Below, in pieces: positions 1 through 9,542 of a stretch of 36,252 nt of DNA. The stretch lies in assembly GCA_023807065.1 (NCBI GenBank), contig JAJJLU010000501.1, positions 1 to 36,252 on the forward strand. Reading direction: 5' to 3'. Numbering within the stretch: the stretch's first letter is position 1; the number at the start of each line of letters is the position of its first letter. Origin of the DNA: Isotricha intestinalis. Lineage: Eukaryota; Ciliophora; Litostomatea; Vestibuliferida; Isotrichidae. Both the position numbers and the translations under genes were made by a program. The notes beneath the pieces are model-generated. The model did not search any database and was not told where the DNA came from. It saw only the letters and a program-made list of their open reading frames with translations.

Positions 1-360
1 TCACAATTTATTATATCATCATATTTCATTTCATAAATATGTTTTTGACTACTCATATCACTAAAACCAACTTTTTTAGTATAATTATGATTATTTTTAG
101 TTCCTAAAAAATTCACTATTAATTTAAATTTATAATTTCCAATTAAATTTATTCATTTCAACTTTTTTTTCTTCTCTTGGTTCCAAACAAAAAGTAGGAA
201 GAATATAATGATATTCTCTATTATTATTATCTTTTGAATCAAGTTTATTATTAACTTCAATAAATCTGATTTTAATATCTTTTGAAAGTAAATTAATTAT
301 TAATTTTATTTTTCATATCATTTTCATTTAAATTTGGATATTTATGTAATTAAAACAACA
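1..360 (-). pseudogene. Edge-truncated coding fragment with two frame breaks
   Basis: Reading leftward on the minus strand, three blocks with protein-like composition follow one another in different frames. The first (about 350 to 294) contains PNLNENDMKNKI. The second (about 294 to 132) contains KDIKIRFIEVNNKLD and ILPTFCLEPREE. The third (about 131 to 1) contains KLIVNFLGTKNN and KKVGFSDMSSQKH and runs off the left edge still open. Each change of block needs a +1 shift, and each can be placed at an in-frame TAA (293-295 and 130-132). I found no GT-AG intron that would join the blocks in frame. The family is not recognised. It could be a decaying gene, a gene with base-calling errors near a contig end, or a gene using +1 frameshifting. 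Coding origin is moderately sure; the structure is not. Confidence 0.45.
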
Positions 361-834
361 ATAAAATAATATTAAAACTTTGAAAAAGAGAAATTCGAAT
401 TATTCGTGAAAATAATATATTTATCTAAAAAAAAACAAAAAAAAAAATACAGTAATTCACAAAAGAAAATATATCTTTTTTTTCAAGTATTATTTCATGA
501 ATTATGGTATATTACTAAAATATATTTATTTTAATATAAAATAAAAATAACTTAGTTTTTTAATTGATAAAACAATAAAAAATTAAATTATATGAAGTTT
601 TTTTTCCTCTTTTTCCACTTTATTTCTCTTTCTTATACAAAAACACATATGGAAAAAATTTATTAATTAATGTCTAAGTATTGTAAAGAATTAAAATAAT
701 TATTTATTTTTTTTTGCTTGTTTTTACTCTTTTTTTTACTATGTTATTATTTTGTCGTAAGAATATAAGTTCTTTTGATATTTATAAAATATTTTTTATA
801 AATCTTAAATAAGAAAAAAAATATTTTTTATTTT
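361..834. other. Intergenic, no gene seen
   Basis: Very A+T-rich stretch with poly-A and poly-T runs between the left-edge fragment and the 3' end of the CNBD gene. No open frame of note and no RNA gene recognised. Confidence 0.6.
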
Positions 835-3336
835 TTATTTTTTTTTTTTATAACTTGGAATTTTCTGAGCTTTTGAATCATCAACTAATTGTTGAACTGC
901 TAGATAATATCCACCTTTTGATTTATCAATATATTTATTAAATTTTTTTAAATGATTAATATCTCTAATAACAACATTAAAATTTTCTTTAATTTTTTTC
1001 TTTATTTTATTATGTAATATATCAGTTTTCCCTTTTTCTTCATTTTTAATTCTATTAATCAAAGGAGCATTTTTTTCAATTCTTAAAGGATATTTATTTT
1101 CAGCATGATTAATAGTTAAATAATAAGGATCAATAATTTTAAAATTAAATAATTCAATAGTTTTATTTCTATTAGAAGAAAATCCTGTTTCATTTATGTT
1201 TTTAATTGTTTTATTTAAACTTGAACTTAATGAACCTTCATTTCTAACTATTGGAGGAAGAAATTCTTTTTTAGGTTTATTTAATATTATACTTGTATAT
1301 AAAGTATTTAATCCAAATTTTTTTAAATTAAAATTTCGTGAATTATTTTCTATTGTTTGAGAATAATATTCATTTGAAATTTCTTTTTTATGCTTTTCTT
1401 CAGGAATAATTGTAAAATGTCTTATATCAGAAAATATTTTATTATTATAACTTTGATAATTTGAATTATTTTTTATATGTTTAGAAAAATTTTTAACATT
1501 ATCAATAGAAGAAGAAATTTTTTTAAAAGAATTTTTAGAAGTTTTTTTATTTTCAGAAAATTCATTACTTTGTTCGAGTGCTTTAATACTAAATTCATTT
1601 TCAATTTTAGAAAAATAAGAATTATAAATAGAAACTAATCTTTCAATTATTTTTTGTATTTTTTGAATTGCTGCATATTTTAATCCTTCTTGAAGAACAA
1701 CAACATCATTATATAATTTATTAAATTTTTCATATGAATATAAAAATAATTTAACTTGTTTTGATATTACTGTAGCAGTAAATAAAGAAGGCATTGAAAA
1801 ATATAATTCATATTCACCATAAAAACCTTTTTCACTTGAAAAAATTAAAAATTTTCTTTTTAAATTTAAAGCATCTTTAACAACATTAAATGAATGAATC
1901 ATTTTTTCTCTTAAATTAATATCTAAATGAACATATTTTCTTATTTTTAAATATAATTTTAATATAATATTTTTTAAATCAATTATTGAATAATTATTCA
2001 TTGAAATTTCGATAATTCCTTCTTTAATCATATAAAAATTATTTAATCTATCATTTTCTTTAAATAATTCATCTCCTACAAAAAGATCAATTATTTTAAA
2101 TTGAGAATATATTTTTTCTTTAAAAAAGTTTTTATTTATATCTCGAAAAAAAAAAGAATTATGAAATTTTTCTAATTCTTTTTCTCTAATATTTTTTTCA
2201 TTATCATTTATTAAAGTAGAGTAATTTTTTTTGTTAATTGCTAATAATAAAGTTTTTGAACTTTCACATCTTGCAGTTTCATTTCTTATAGGTTTTGTTT
2301 CAATAAGTTCAAAATTACCAAAATAATCATATTCTTCTAAATAATGAGTTTGAACATATTTTAATTTTTTTATTAAATTCTTTGTACGAGTCATTTGATT
2401 TAAATAAAAATATTCTTTTTTTTTAAAAAAAGATTTTAAGTTATATCTAAATTGAGAAAAATTACTTTTTCCATCAATTACATCTTGATAATTAAATTTT
2501 GAAAAAGGGTAATCATATACATTATATAATTCAACAACATTTTCACCATTATTTTCATTACAATCTTTTGATAACATAATTAAAAAAAGAATATCACGTA
2601 TTTTATCTAAATCTGAAAATTTTCTGATACTATATATTGATTTATTATCTTCTATTATATTTAAAAGTAAATAATTATCAACAAATTCTTTTTTTTGATT
2701 TAGATTATTTTCTTCTATGTTTTTTTCTTCATTATTTAATTTTTTTATATCATATAAATAAAGCAAATATTGTTCATAAGTCATTTCTTGATATGAAACA
2801 TCAAGTTTATATAAACCAATATTTCCTCTTAAAATAATATATATTAATTCTGATTTTTCTTCTATTATATAAATATTATCATTTTTTTTAAAAATTTGAA
2901 CAGAAATAAATTGACTTATTAAATCACATAATTCTTTAACAGAAATATTTGCTTGTAAAATATCAGATCTTAATTGATCATTTATATGAGTACTTACGAA
3001 AAAGGTAAATAAATCATGGTTTTCTTTATCAGTTCTTTCATAAAATTTTTTAGCTGTAATATTTAATATATTCTTTATTTCTTCATCATTATTTCTTTTT
3101 GAACTTGGCATTTCATTTAAATAAATTTGTTTTTCTTTTAATGAAAATCTTCTTGGAATTATTGAATTTTTTCTTATGCTTTTTTTAATAGGACTTTTTA
3201 AAAGTTCTTGAGTATTCTTATTATTTGAAGTATTAAGATTATTGTTTTCTATAAGATTTTCTTGTTTATTTTTATTGATTTCTTCTTCCTTTTTTATATT
3301 ATCATTAATCAATTCTTCCTTTTTATTTTCTTTCAT
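835..3336 (-). CDS. Tandem cyclic-nucleotide-binding-domain-like protein
   Basis: Predicted 833-aa soluble protein with two divergent cyclic-nucleotide-binding folds. The first starts near residue 110 (LRGNIGLYKLD, 169-179), is interrupted by a long insert, and resumes near 337 with YFGNFELIETKPIRNETA. The second spans about 400-550 (FYMIKEGIIEI, then GFYGEYELYFSMPSLFTATV). In the family, a Gly-Glu pair and an Arg in the phosphate-binding cassette hold the cyclic phosphate. The second domain keeps the Glu but has LFTATV where PRAATV is usual, so it probably does not bind cAMP/cGMP in the standard way; the first keeps an Arg. The first ~100 residues are basic and disordered and include PRRFSL (61-66), a PKA-type RRxS site. 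The C-terminal ~270 residues are low complexity. It ends in TAA. Role unknown; a signalling scaffold or divergent PKA-regulatory-like protein is possible. Confidence 0.75.
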   Translation of the reverse strand: MKENKKEELINDNIKKEEEINKNKQENLIENNNLNTSNNKNTQELLKSPIKKSIRKNSIIPRRFSLKEKQIYLNEMPSSKRNNDEEIKNILNITAKKFYERTDKENHDLFTFFVSTHINDQLRSDILQANISVKELCDLISQFISVQIFKKNDNIYIIEEKSELIYIILRGNIGLYKLDVSYQEMTYEQYLLYLYDIKKLNNEEKNIEENNLNQKKEFVDNYLLLNIIEDNKSIYSIRKFSDLDKIRDILFLIMLSKDCNENNGENVVELYNVYDYPFSKFNYQDVIDGKSNFSQFRYNLKSFFKKKEYFYLNQMTRTKNLIKKLKYVQTHYLEEYDYFGNFELIETKPIRNETARCESSKTLLLAINKKNYSTLINDNEKNIREKELEKFHNSFFFRDINKNFFKEKIYSQFKIIDLFVGDELFKENDRLNNFYMIKEGIIEISMNNYSIIDLKNIILKLYLKIRKYVHLDINLREKMIHSFNVVKDALNLKRKFLIFSSEKGFYGEYELYFSMPSLFTATVISKQVKLFLYSYEKFNKLYNDVVVLQEGLKYAAIQKIQKIIERLVSIYNSYFSKIENEFSIKALEQSNEFSENKKTSKNSFKKISSSIDNVKNFSKHIKNNSNYQSYNNKIFSDIRHFTIIPEEKHKKEISNEYYSQTIENNSRNFNLKKFGLNTLYTSIILNKPKKEFLPPIVRNEGSLSSSLNKTIKNINETGFSSNRNKTIELFNFKIIDPYYLTINHAENKYPLRIEKNAPLINRIKNEEKGKTDILHNKIKKKIKENFNVVIRDINHLKKFNKYIDKSKGGYYLAVQQLVDDSKAQKIPSYKKKK

Positions 3337-3592
3337 TTTTGAATTTATTAATTAATATATTCATTTTTTTATTTTTAGTTTAAATAAGTAAAAAAATGAA
3401 TAACTTTATTTATTTTTAAATTTTCATATTCTTTTTAAATATTAAAAACTAATTTTATTCTTTCACCTTCAAATTTTTATATTTTTCATCAAATAATTAT
3501 TTTATTTAACATTTTTGAGCAATGATTATTTCAAATATTTTATTTATTTTAAAAAAAATCAAAGATTATAATAAATCTTTTAATTAATGATT

Positions 3593-4843
3593 TTAACATT
3601 CAATATTGATTAATAACAATTTTTCAGGAGGAGAAGCAATAGTATTATTATTGATTTCAGTAATTTCATTATAATTATATTCTACTTTAGGAGAATTATT
3701 TTCATCTTTTTGAGAGAAAACAAAACCGTAATATATTCCAGGACCAAAGATTGAAAAACCTGTTAAAAAGAAAGAAAGTCCAATTTTAAATACAAAAATC
3801 ACAAATAAATTAGTTTCAGGAATAATAAGAGCCAGTAAAATTGGGAAAGAAAAAACCAAAAAAATCATACTTCTTTTTAATCTTATTGTTGTATTTGTTT
3901 TATTTAAATTTATGATTTTATTTTCATAATCAGGGAAATCAATATCAATTTTTTTCTTTAAAAAAATTAATCCTAAATACATTCCTAAAAGAATTAATAT
4001 TAAAAGACATCCAACTAAATCATTATTAAAATATTTTAAATAAAATTTAACTTTAGGACAAAATTCATTAAAAATTTGATCATATTTATTATAATCAGTA
4101 TATTGAGATTTGCTAAAAAAATAAAAAGGTAAAGGAAAAAAAAGTAAAATTAAAAAAACACAAATCATAATTAGTTTTCCCTCATAAATTTTATTTAAAA
4201 ATTCCTTAGGTTTAAATTCATAACCTTTAATAATAAAAAACATCAAATAATAAAAACCTAATCCCAATAAACCTCCATAAATAATTTGATCAATAGAATG
4301 AACCCCAATATAAATTCTACTAAGCATAATATTTAAAATGAAAAAAATTGTAAAAACAAATAATCCAATTTGAAATTTAATATTTTCTTTGAATAGTTTA
4401 TTCTTAATTAATAAATGAGATATTCCTAAATAAGTTGAAATTGAACCTAAAGCATGTCCACTTGGATTTCCAAATCCTCCTTCACAAACATCTTTAAATA
4501 ATTTTTTATCATTCCAAAATGGTCTTGGATTATGATATATTATTTTTAATATATTACTAAAGTATATTGCTATTAGTAAGGTTGATAATATATATATGAA
4601 ATAATTTAATGGGTTGAAAAAAAACAATATTATGAAAACTGGAATGTAAAACACTTGAGAACCAAAGTGTGTTATTATTTTAAAATATAATTTAATTATT
4701 TGGGAATTAAATTTTTCTTGAAATGAGCGTTGGAAAGATAAACTTAAGTCATATAAAGATTTTCTGTAAAATATATTTGTTGTGATACATAAAATAAAAT
4801 ATATGATTAATAATATTATTTTTTGATATTTTGATAAATTCAT
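3593..4843 (-). CDS. PAP2-superfamily membrane lipid phosphatase
   Basis: Predicted 416-aa polytopic membrane protein of the type 2 phosphatidic acid phosphatase superfamily, which removes phosphate from lipid phosphates at a membrane surface. The signature motifs are visible: K100 x6 R107-P108 (KIIYHNPRP), P127-S-G-H130 (GNPSGHA), and S175-R176 x5 H182 (SRIYIGVHSIDQ). H182 would be the nucleophile and H130 the acid. The third motif has only two residues between His and Asp instead of the usual three. Roughly six hydrophobic segments surround the motifs (about 8-26, 64-98, 157-175, 188-208), and three or four further ones occupy 220-390, an extension beyond the minimal domain. The gene is intronless and ends in TAA. 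Substrate cannot be told from sequence; long-chain base phosphate, phosphatidate or dolichyl pyrophosphate are all possible. Confidence 0.85.
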   Translation of the reverse strand: MNLSKYQKIILLIIYFILCITTNIFYRKSLYDLSLSFQRSFQEKFNSQIIKLYFKIITHFGSQVFYIPVFIILFFFNPLNYFIYILSTLLIAIYFSNILKIIYHNPRPFWNDKKLFKDVCEGGFGNPSGHALGSISTYLGISHLLIKNKLFKENIKFQIGLFVFTIFFILNIMLSRIYIGVHSIDQIIYGGLLGLGFYYLMFFIIKGYEFKPKEFLNKIYEGKLIMICVFLILLFFPLPFYFFSKSQYTDYNKYDQIFNEFCPKVKFYLKYFNNDLVGCLLILILLGMYLGLIFLKKKIDIDFPDYENKIINLNKTNTTIRLKRSMIFLVFSFPILLALIIPETNLFVIFVFKIGLSFFLTGFSIFGPGIYYGFVFSQKDENNSPKVEYNYNEITEINNNTIASPPEKLLLINIEC

Positions 4844-4958
4844 CTTTTATATAAAACATTTAAGTTTTTAAAATAAACAATTTTTTTAATAAATAGATAA
4901 TTAATAATTAATAAATTATTACTCTTTCTATACTAAATTTTTACAAATATCTTAAATG

Positions 4959-6320
4959 TTATTTTTTATTATTAGATTCACTTTTTTCTTTTTCTTCTCC
5001 AGATTCCTCACTTTCACTTTCAGATTCAGATGTTTCATTTTCTGATTCTTTTTTTTTAGATTTTTTCTTATTTTTCTTTTTCTTCTTTACTTTTTGTTTT
5101 TTATAATATTCACTTTCTTCGCTTTCATATTCATTTTCTTTTCTTCTTCTTCTTATTAAAGGATAATCTCTTCTTCTTATATATCTTATATTTTCTTCAG
5201 GATAATAATTATAATCCATCATTTGATTTTCCATTATTTGATTTTCCATCATTTGATTTTCCATCATTTGATTTTGAATCATTTGATTTTGCATCATTAA
5301 TATTTGATTTCTCATCAATTTTTTCTTCATTTTTTTTATCTCATTTTCTTTTTGTAATTCAATAATTCTATCTAATATTTCATTAGTTTTATCTTCATTT
5401 TTTAATTTTTGTTGACTTAATCTCAAATCTAATTTTAATCTTTCATTTAAGAAATTATTATAATTGTTTTTTTTAATGTATGGGAGTGATATACTATTTT
5501 TTTGTTTAACATCATTTTTATATTCATTAATTAATTCATTTAATATATTTTTAGTTCTATTATCTTGAATATTTTGTTTTTCTTTCATTTTGAAACTTCG
5601 ATTATATTTATTCAATAAATTCTCTTCTAAATGTCTATTTATTGCATTATCTAATCTCATATTACTTCTTATTTTATCTTCAAAAGAATTTTGTTTTTGT
5701 GTTACTAAATTATTTATATAATTTGATAAATCATTATCAACAATACTTTTTTTACTTGAACTTGGATTTAATTGTTTTTTTAAAAATTCAAAATTTAATT
5801 GTTGTTTTAAATCAAGTTCTTCCATTTTTCTATCTAAAGTATATTGAATATTATTATAACTCCTTTTTAAATATTTTATGTCATCTTCTATTGATCTTTC
5901 ATTTGAATAGTTATTTGAATAATGATTATAATTATTTTTCAATGGAGTATCATATCTATTGTTTGTTAAAACTAATTTATTTTTATATTTTTTCCCATTT
6001 CCTATAAGAGAATAAGATTTTTTTAAATGTTTTCCTTGATTCTCAGGATAATAAAAGGAATTTTCTAAAGGAAGTATATTTTTTTGACTTTTTTGATTTT
6101 CGTTTTCTTTTCTTATTTTATCAATTCTATTTTGAATATTATAAACTTGATTTATAAAAGGATATTCTGGTTTTATTATATTACTACCTGAATTATCTTC
6201 TTTATATGGTTTTTGAGGTTGAATATTATATTTTCTTAATATATAAGGTTGATAAGGTATTTCTTTTAATGGAGTAATAGGATTTCTTTGATAAGGCTGC
6301 ATAATTATATTTTTTATCAA
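4959..6320 (-). CDS. Coiled-coil protein with Met-Gln-Asn repeats and acidic/basic tail
   Basis: Predicted 453-aa protein of unknown function. The first ~150 residues are rich in Pro, Tyr, Asn and Lys. Residues ~150-340 are charged and helix-prone (DDIKYLKRSYNNIQYTLDRKMEELDLKQQ region), probably coiled coil. A tandem repeat follows at ~341-368 with a five-residue period (NQMME / NQMIQ / NQIME), coded by 15-bp units at 5214-5297. The tail has RRRRK, a polylysine run and an acidic Ser/Glu stretch. Such a layout is common in cytoskeletal or basal-body proteins of ciliates, but nothing here proves it. Met1 gives the full length; Met7 (MQPYQRN) is an equally credible start. Ends in TAA. Confidence 0.7.
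   Translation of the reverse strand: MIKNIIMQPYQRNPITPLKEIPYQPYILRKYNIQPQKPYKEDNSGSNIIKPEYPFINQVYNIQNRIDKIRKENENQKSQKNILPLENSFYYPENQGKHLKKSYSLIGNGKKYKNKLVLTNNRYDTPLKNNYNHYSNNYSNERSIEDDIKYLKRSYNNIQYTLDRKMEELDLKQQLNFEFLKKQLNPSSSKKSIVDNDLSNYINNLVTQKQNSFEDKIRSNMRLDNAINRHLEENLLNKYNRSFKMKEKQNIQDNRTKNILNELINEYKNDVKQKNSISLPYIKKNNYNNFLNERLKLDLRLSQQKLKNEDKTNEILDRIIELQKENEIKKMKKKLMRNQILMMQNQMIQNQMMENQMMENQIMENQMMDYNYYPEENIRYIRRRDYPLIRRRRKENEYESEESEYYKKQKVKKKKKNKKKSKKKESENETSESESESEESGEEKEKSESNNKK
5214..5297 (-). repeat. 15-bp coding tandem repeat (NQMME-like)
   Basis: On the plus strand the unit atttgattttccatc recurs with small variations about five to six times, in frame with the minus-strand gene, and encodes a five-residue Asn-Gln-Met-Met-Glu/Gln repeat. 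Such a repeat is prone to copy-number change. Confidence 0.8.
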
Positions 6321-6380
6321 TTTATTTTTATTCTTTTTTTAAAGCAAATTATTTTTTAATCTCAATTTATTTAAATAATT

Positions 6381-7377
6381 TTATTCAGTTATATTAAATT
6401 TAAGATTAATATCAATAATATAAGATATTAATTCTTCTCCTGGAAAATCAATAGGTAAAATTCCAGTATAATTTTTATTAATATAAGGGATTTCATTAAC
6501 TTTATATGAAACATATTTTATATCTGTCATTGCTGCTTGACCAACACCAGAACAATGATTAATAATTAATTGATCAGTTTTTTTATATAAATATTCATAA
6601 ACTAAATCTTTCTTTTTCTTAATTTCAATTTTTTTCATTCCATTTAAATCATAAAAATCTTGAAGAGCAAAGTTTTCTTCATCCCATATTAAATAGTCTT
6701 TATATCTAAAATTATCAGTTATTAAATAAATTTTTCCTCTTAAATCACCAACATTAGGTACAATACCAGAATCATAAATAAAATCATTATATTTATTAAA
6801 AATTTTAATAACTTTATCTCTTAAACATTGAGAATATAAACCATTACATTTTCTTCTTTCAAATTTAACTCTCATAATTAATCCTTCACTTTGATATTTA
6901 TTTAAAAAATTTGTGATAATTTCAAAAACTCCACTAAAAGTACTTTTTGTTTTGGCAATTCCATGGTAAATATTCCCATCACCACTAACTCTAATATCTA
7001 AATATCTTATTCCAGAAATTAATTGATCATATAAATTCCAACTTTGTGTTTGTCCGAAAAAATAGTATATTGGATTTAAAAAACCTTTATTTTCAAATTC
7101 AAAAGTACATGAATCATGAGAGCCTGGAATTGCTAATTTTGTAATATTCATTGAATCATCTAATAAATTCATCCAATTTACATTTCTTGGATTTGATTTT
7201 GATTTATTAAAAGGTTTATCACTGAACCAAGGACAGTCTATATTTTCTAATTCATTTTTTGGTCTCTCTTGTGTTGAAACTATTATAATTAATATTACCT
7301 AAAAATTATTTTATATTTTTTAATTCTACACACGATATTATTAGAAAAAATGAATATATTTTTGAAATAATTTTCAT
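6381..7377 (-). CDS. Secreted or membrane-anchored PI-PLC X-domain protein (two exons)
   Basis: Gene of two exons: exon 1 at 7377-7330 (16 codons) and exon 2 at 7298-6381, with a 31-nt GT-AG intron at 7329-7299. The spliced product is 321 aa. Exon 1 plus the start of exon 2 forms a signal peptide or anchor (MKIISKIYSFFLIISC, then VILIIIVSTQ). Met59 (7172) is only an internal Met: the frame stays open upstream of it to the splice site and carries DCPWFSDKP. The X domain has LAIPGSHDSCTF (His77), GIRYLDIRV (Asp117, Arg119) and YHGIAKTKSTF (His128). These match the two catalytic His and the binding residues of phosphatidylinositol-specific phospholipase C of the bacterial/GPI-PLC type, which cleaves PI or GPI to diacylglycerol and inositol phosphate. 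There are no Y, C2 or PH domains, so it is the short, Ca2+-independent kind by architecture. Ends in TAA. Confidence 0.85.
7299..7329 (-). other. 31-nt spliceosomal intron in the PI-PLC gene
   Basis: On the minus strand the segment begins GTAGAATTA and ends AATTTTTAG. It holds an in-frame TAA. Removing it joins the 16-codon ATG exon to the PI-PLC frame at phase 0 and creates a complete signal peptide, which is the main argument for it. The alternative donor two bases upstream would break the frame. Confidence 0.8.
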
Positions 7378-8780
7378 TTGTTTTTTTTTTTTTTGAGATT
7401 TAATAATTTTATTTTTTTTTTAAAATTTAATATTTTTAATTTTTATTGGTTATTTTAACGTTATTTTAATGTGTGTTACAATAAATTATCTTACTTCAAA
7501 TATTTTGTTTAAAACAAATAAATATTTATATGCATTTTTTTAATACACAAATAATATATTACCCATATGTTAGGATTCATAAAAATGAAAAGCTAATTTG
7601 TAAATATGTGTTTATTCAATATAAAAGTGAAGTTAAATAAATTAATATATTTGTTTTAAAATCTTAAATTAATTTAAGGGATTATTAATACTCAAAATGA
7701 AGATGTTTTAATTTTAAACCAATAGTTATAAAAGATTATATTTATATTTATATGAAGTAAAAATATGTGAATAATATATAAAATTTTTAAACTTACAAAA
7801 ATAACTGATTCTTTTGAAAAAAATTCAATGATTTAATCAAAAGGGATAAAATATCATTTAATATTATATCAATAAATCATAAAAGGAATGGATATGATTC
7901 AAACGGTTATTTAATGTTGATTAAATATTTGATATTACTTTTATTTTTGAAAAACCAAAAATGTTTAGATTATTAAATATATTCAATTAATTAAAAATCT
8001 TTTTCTTCATCTAAAAAATTTTTTATTTTCTTATAATTTGTTTTGAAGAATAAATTAATTACAAATATTTAAATTAATTTTTTTGGTGCTCTTTCACTCA
8101 GAAACCATTTTGATATATAATCAGGAACTCCAAAAATCCAGTAAATTATATAAAAAAATGAAGAAAATTGAAAATGATTGAATCACTAAATATTTGTTTG
8201 TTTAATATTTATTGTACTATTATGTAAAAACTATTATTATTAATATATGATTCACTTAATAAAGTCCCATTGAATGAATTTTTTTATTAAAAGTAAAAAA
8301 TTTATGATTAATTTCATTATAATTTCAAAGAACATATAAATAATATTTAAATTGTTTCTTATTTTATTTTTAGAATATAATCACATATATTTTGTATAAA
8401 AAAACAAAAATTTAAGATATATTTATTATTTAAAATAATCAAATAAAATGAGAATATATTTTATATTTTTATTATATATTCAATCTTTCTTTACAAGTAA
8501 AAATATAGAACAAGTGTAAAACTTCTATGAATAAAAAGTTTTATATTTAATGAATTGAGAATTAAAGAAATCAATTCAATTTTAATATTTATATTATCTA
8601 AAATTTATTACAAAAAATATGAAATTTGAAAAAGTATTTTTTAATTTAATAATTTATTGTCAATAAAGTAGATACATTATGTTTTAAAGTTTTATTAATT
8701 TGAATTTTTTCAATGATAAAAAAAATTATATAATCAATTTTTTATTTAAGATACATTCATAATTATTATTAATTAGAAAA
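7378..8780. other. Long A+T-rich gap with weak coding traces
   Basis: 1.4 kb without a complete gene. It starts with a 14-base T run (7381-7394) in the PI-PLC 5' flank. At 8069-8185 (-) there is a coding-like piece, annotated separately. At 8448-8519 (+) a 23-codon ORF begins with a signal-peptide-like MRIYFIFLLYIQSFFTS; it could be a first exon or chance. No tRNA or other RNA gene recognised. Confidence 0.5.
8069..8240 (-). pseudogene. Possible terminal exon of an unrecognised membrane protein
   Basis: On the minus strand 8185-8069 reads as a 38-codon block ending in TAA, with YIIYWIFGVPDYISKWF and SERAPKK, rich in Trp, Pro, Gly and Arg, unlike the surrounding noncoding DNA. It is preceded by ATTTAG and a candidate 32-nt intron (8217-8186, GTACAATA to ATATTTAG). 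Splicing this joins in frame to a block containing GTLLSESYINN. The first codon after the splice would be TGA, so the model holds only if TGA is read through or the structure differs. No start was found. The family is not recognised. Confidence 0.3.
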
Positions 8781-9542
8781 ATGAGTTCTTTAAATAATGA
8801 AATTAAAGTTGAAAATTTAGAAATAGATTCAAACAGTTCAACCGCAATATTATATAATAGAATAATCAAAAATAAAAAATTGTTAAAAATTAATTTTGAA
8901 AATGAAAATATAAAAATAAAGGTCTCTTCGATTCAAAAAATTTTTTCTTTAAACGAAGAAAATCTCCTTGAATCTATTCTTTTTATTTATGATAAAAATA
9001 ATTTAAATACCGATAATGGGAATGAAGAAAAATTGTTAACTAATTCAATGAATTTAGAAATACAAAATATACCCTCAAATCAAAAATATGAATGTTTAAT
9101 TCCTTATATTTATTTAATTATAAGTCTCATATTTTTTATACATTTATTAACTTTTATTTTCAGTCGTTTTTTTATAGTAAATATTTATGTTATGATATGT
9201 GTTATTCTTTCAGAAATTTTTTTTAGTTTAAGTTATTTTTATTATGAAAAAATAAATGTACCTGAATGTTTTAATTTACATTTTAAATATGTTAAACCTT
9301 TACATATTTATAGTATGGTTTTTATTTTAATGAATATTGTTATTTTGATTTTTCCTTTTTTTTCTGGGAAGAATTTATCTAGATTCATGGGTGAAAATAA
9401 AATTAATTTCATTCTTACCTATTGTTTTGTAATTATTCCTTCATTCATTACTAATTATTTTCAATTATCTTTTTTAAAAGGAGTTAACCATGAAAATGGA
9501 CTAAAAGAAATTGTAACTAATGAGTTAAGTATAATTAATTAA
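8781..9542 (+). CDS. Unrecognised four-helix membrane protein
   Basis: Predicted 253-aa protein. The first ~105 residues are polar and hydrophilic (SSLNNEIKVENLEIDSNSS...), so the N-terminus is probably cytosolic. Four hydrophobic segments follow, at about residues 109-128, 133-153, 174-196 and 209-229, with short loops and a polar C-terminus (NHENGLKEIVTNELSI). The single loop between helices 2 and 3 carries VPECFNLHFKYVKP. No catalytic motif is visible and the family is not recognised; a small transporter-like or organelle membrane protein would fit. The start is the first ATG, preceded by an A-rich leader. Ends in TAA. Confidence 0.65.
   Translation: MSSLNNEIKVENLEIDSNSSTAILYNRIIKNKKLLKINFENENIKIKVSSIQKIFSLNEENLLESILFIYDKNNLNTDNGNEEKLLTNSMNLEIQNIPSNQKYECLIPYIYLIISLIFFIHLLTFIFSRFFIVNIYVMICVILSEIFFSLSYFYYEKINVPECFNLHFKYVKPLHIYSMVFILMNIVILIFPFFSGKNLSRFMGENKINFILTYCFVIIPSFITNYFQLSFLKGVNHENGLKEIVTNELSIIN

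Noticed and set aside
1..360. Introns as explanation for the left-edge frame changes
   Set aside because: The candidate GT-AG pairs have the wrong length modulo 3 or leave a stop codon in the exon.
2637..2837. Plus-strand 66-codon ORF
   Set aside because: Antisense shadow inside the CNBD gene, hydrophobic by codon complement of Lys/Glu codons.
5642..6007. Plus-strand 121-codon ORF
   Set aside because: Antisense shadow of the coiled-coil gene; Phe/Leu/Tyr-rich composition mirrors Lys/Asn/Glu codons.
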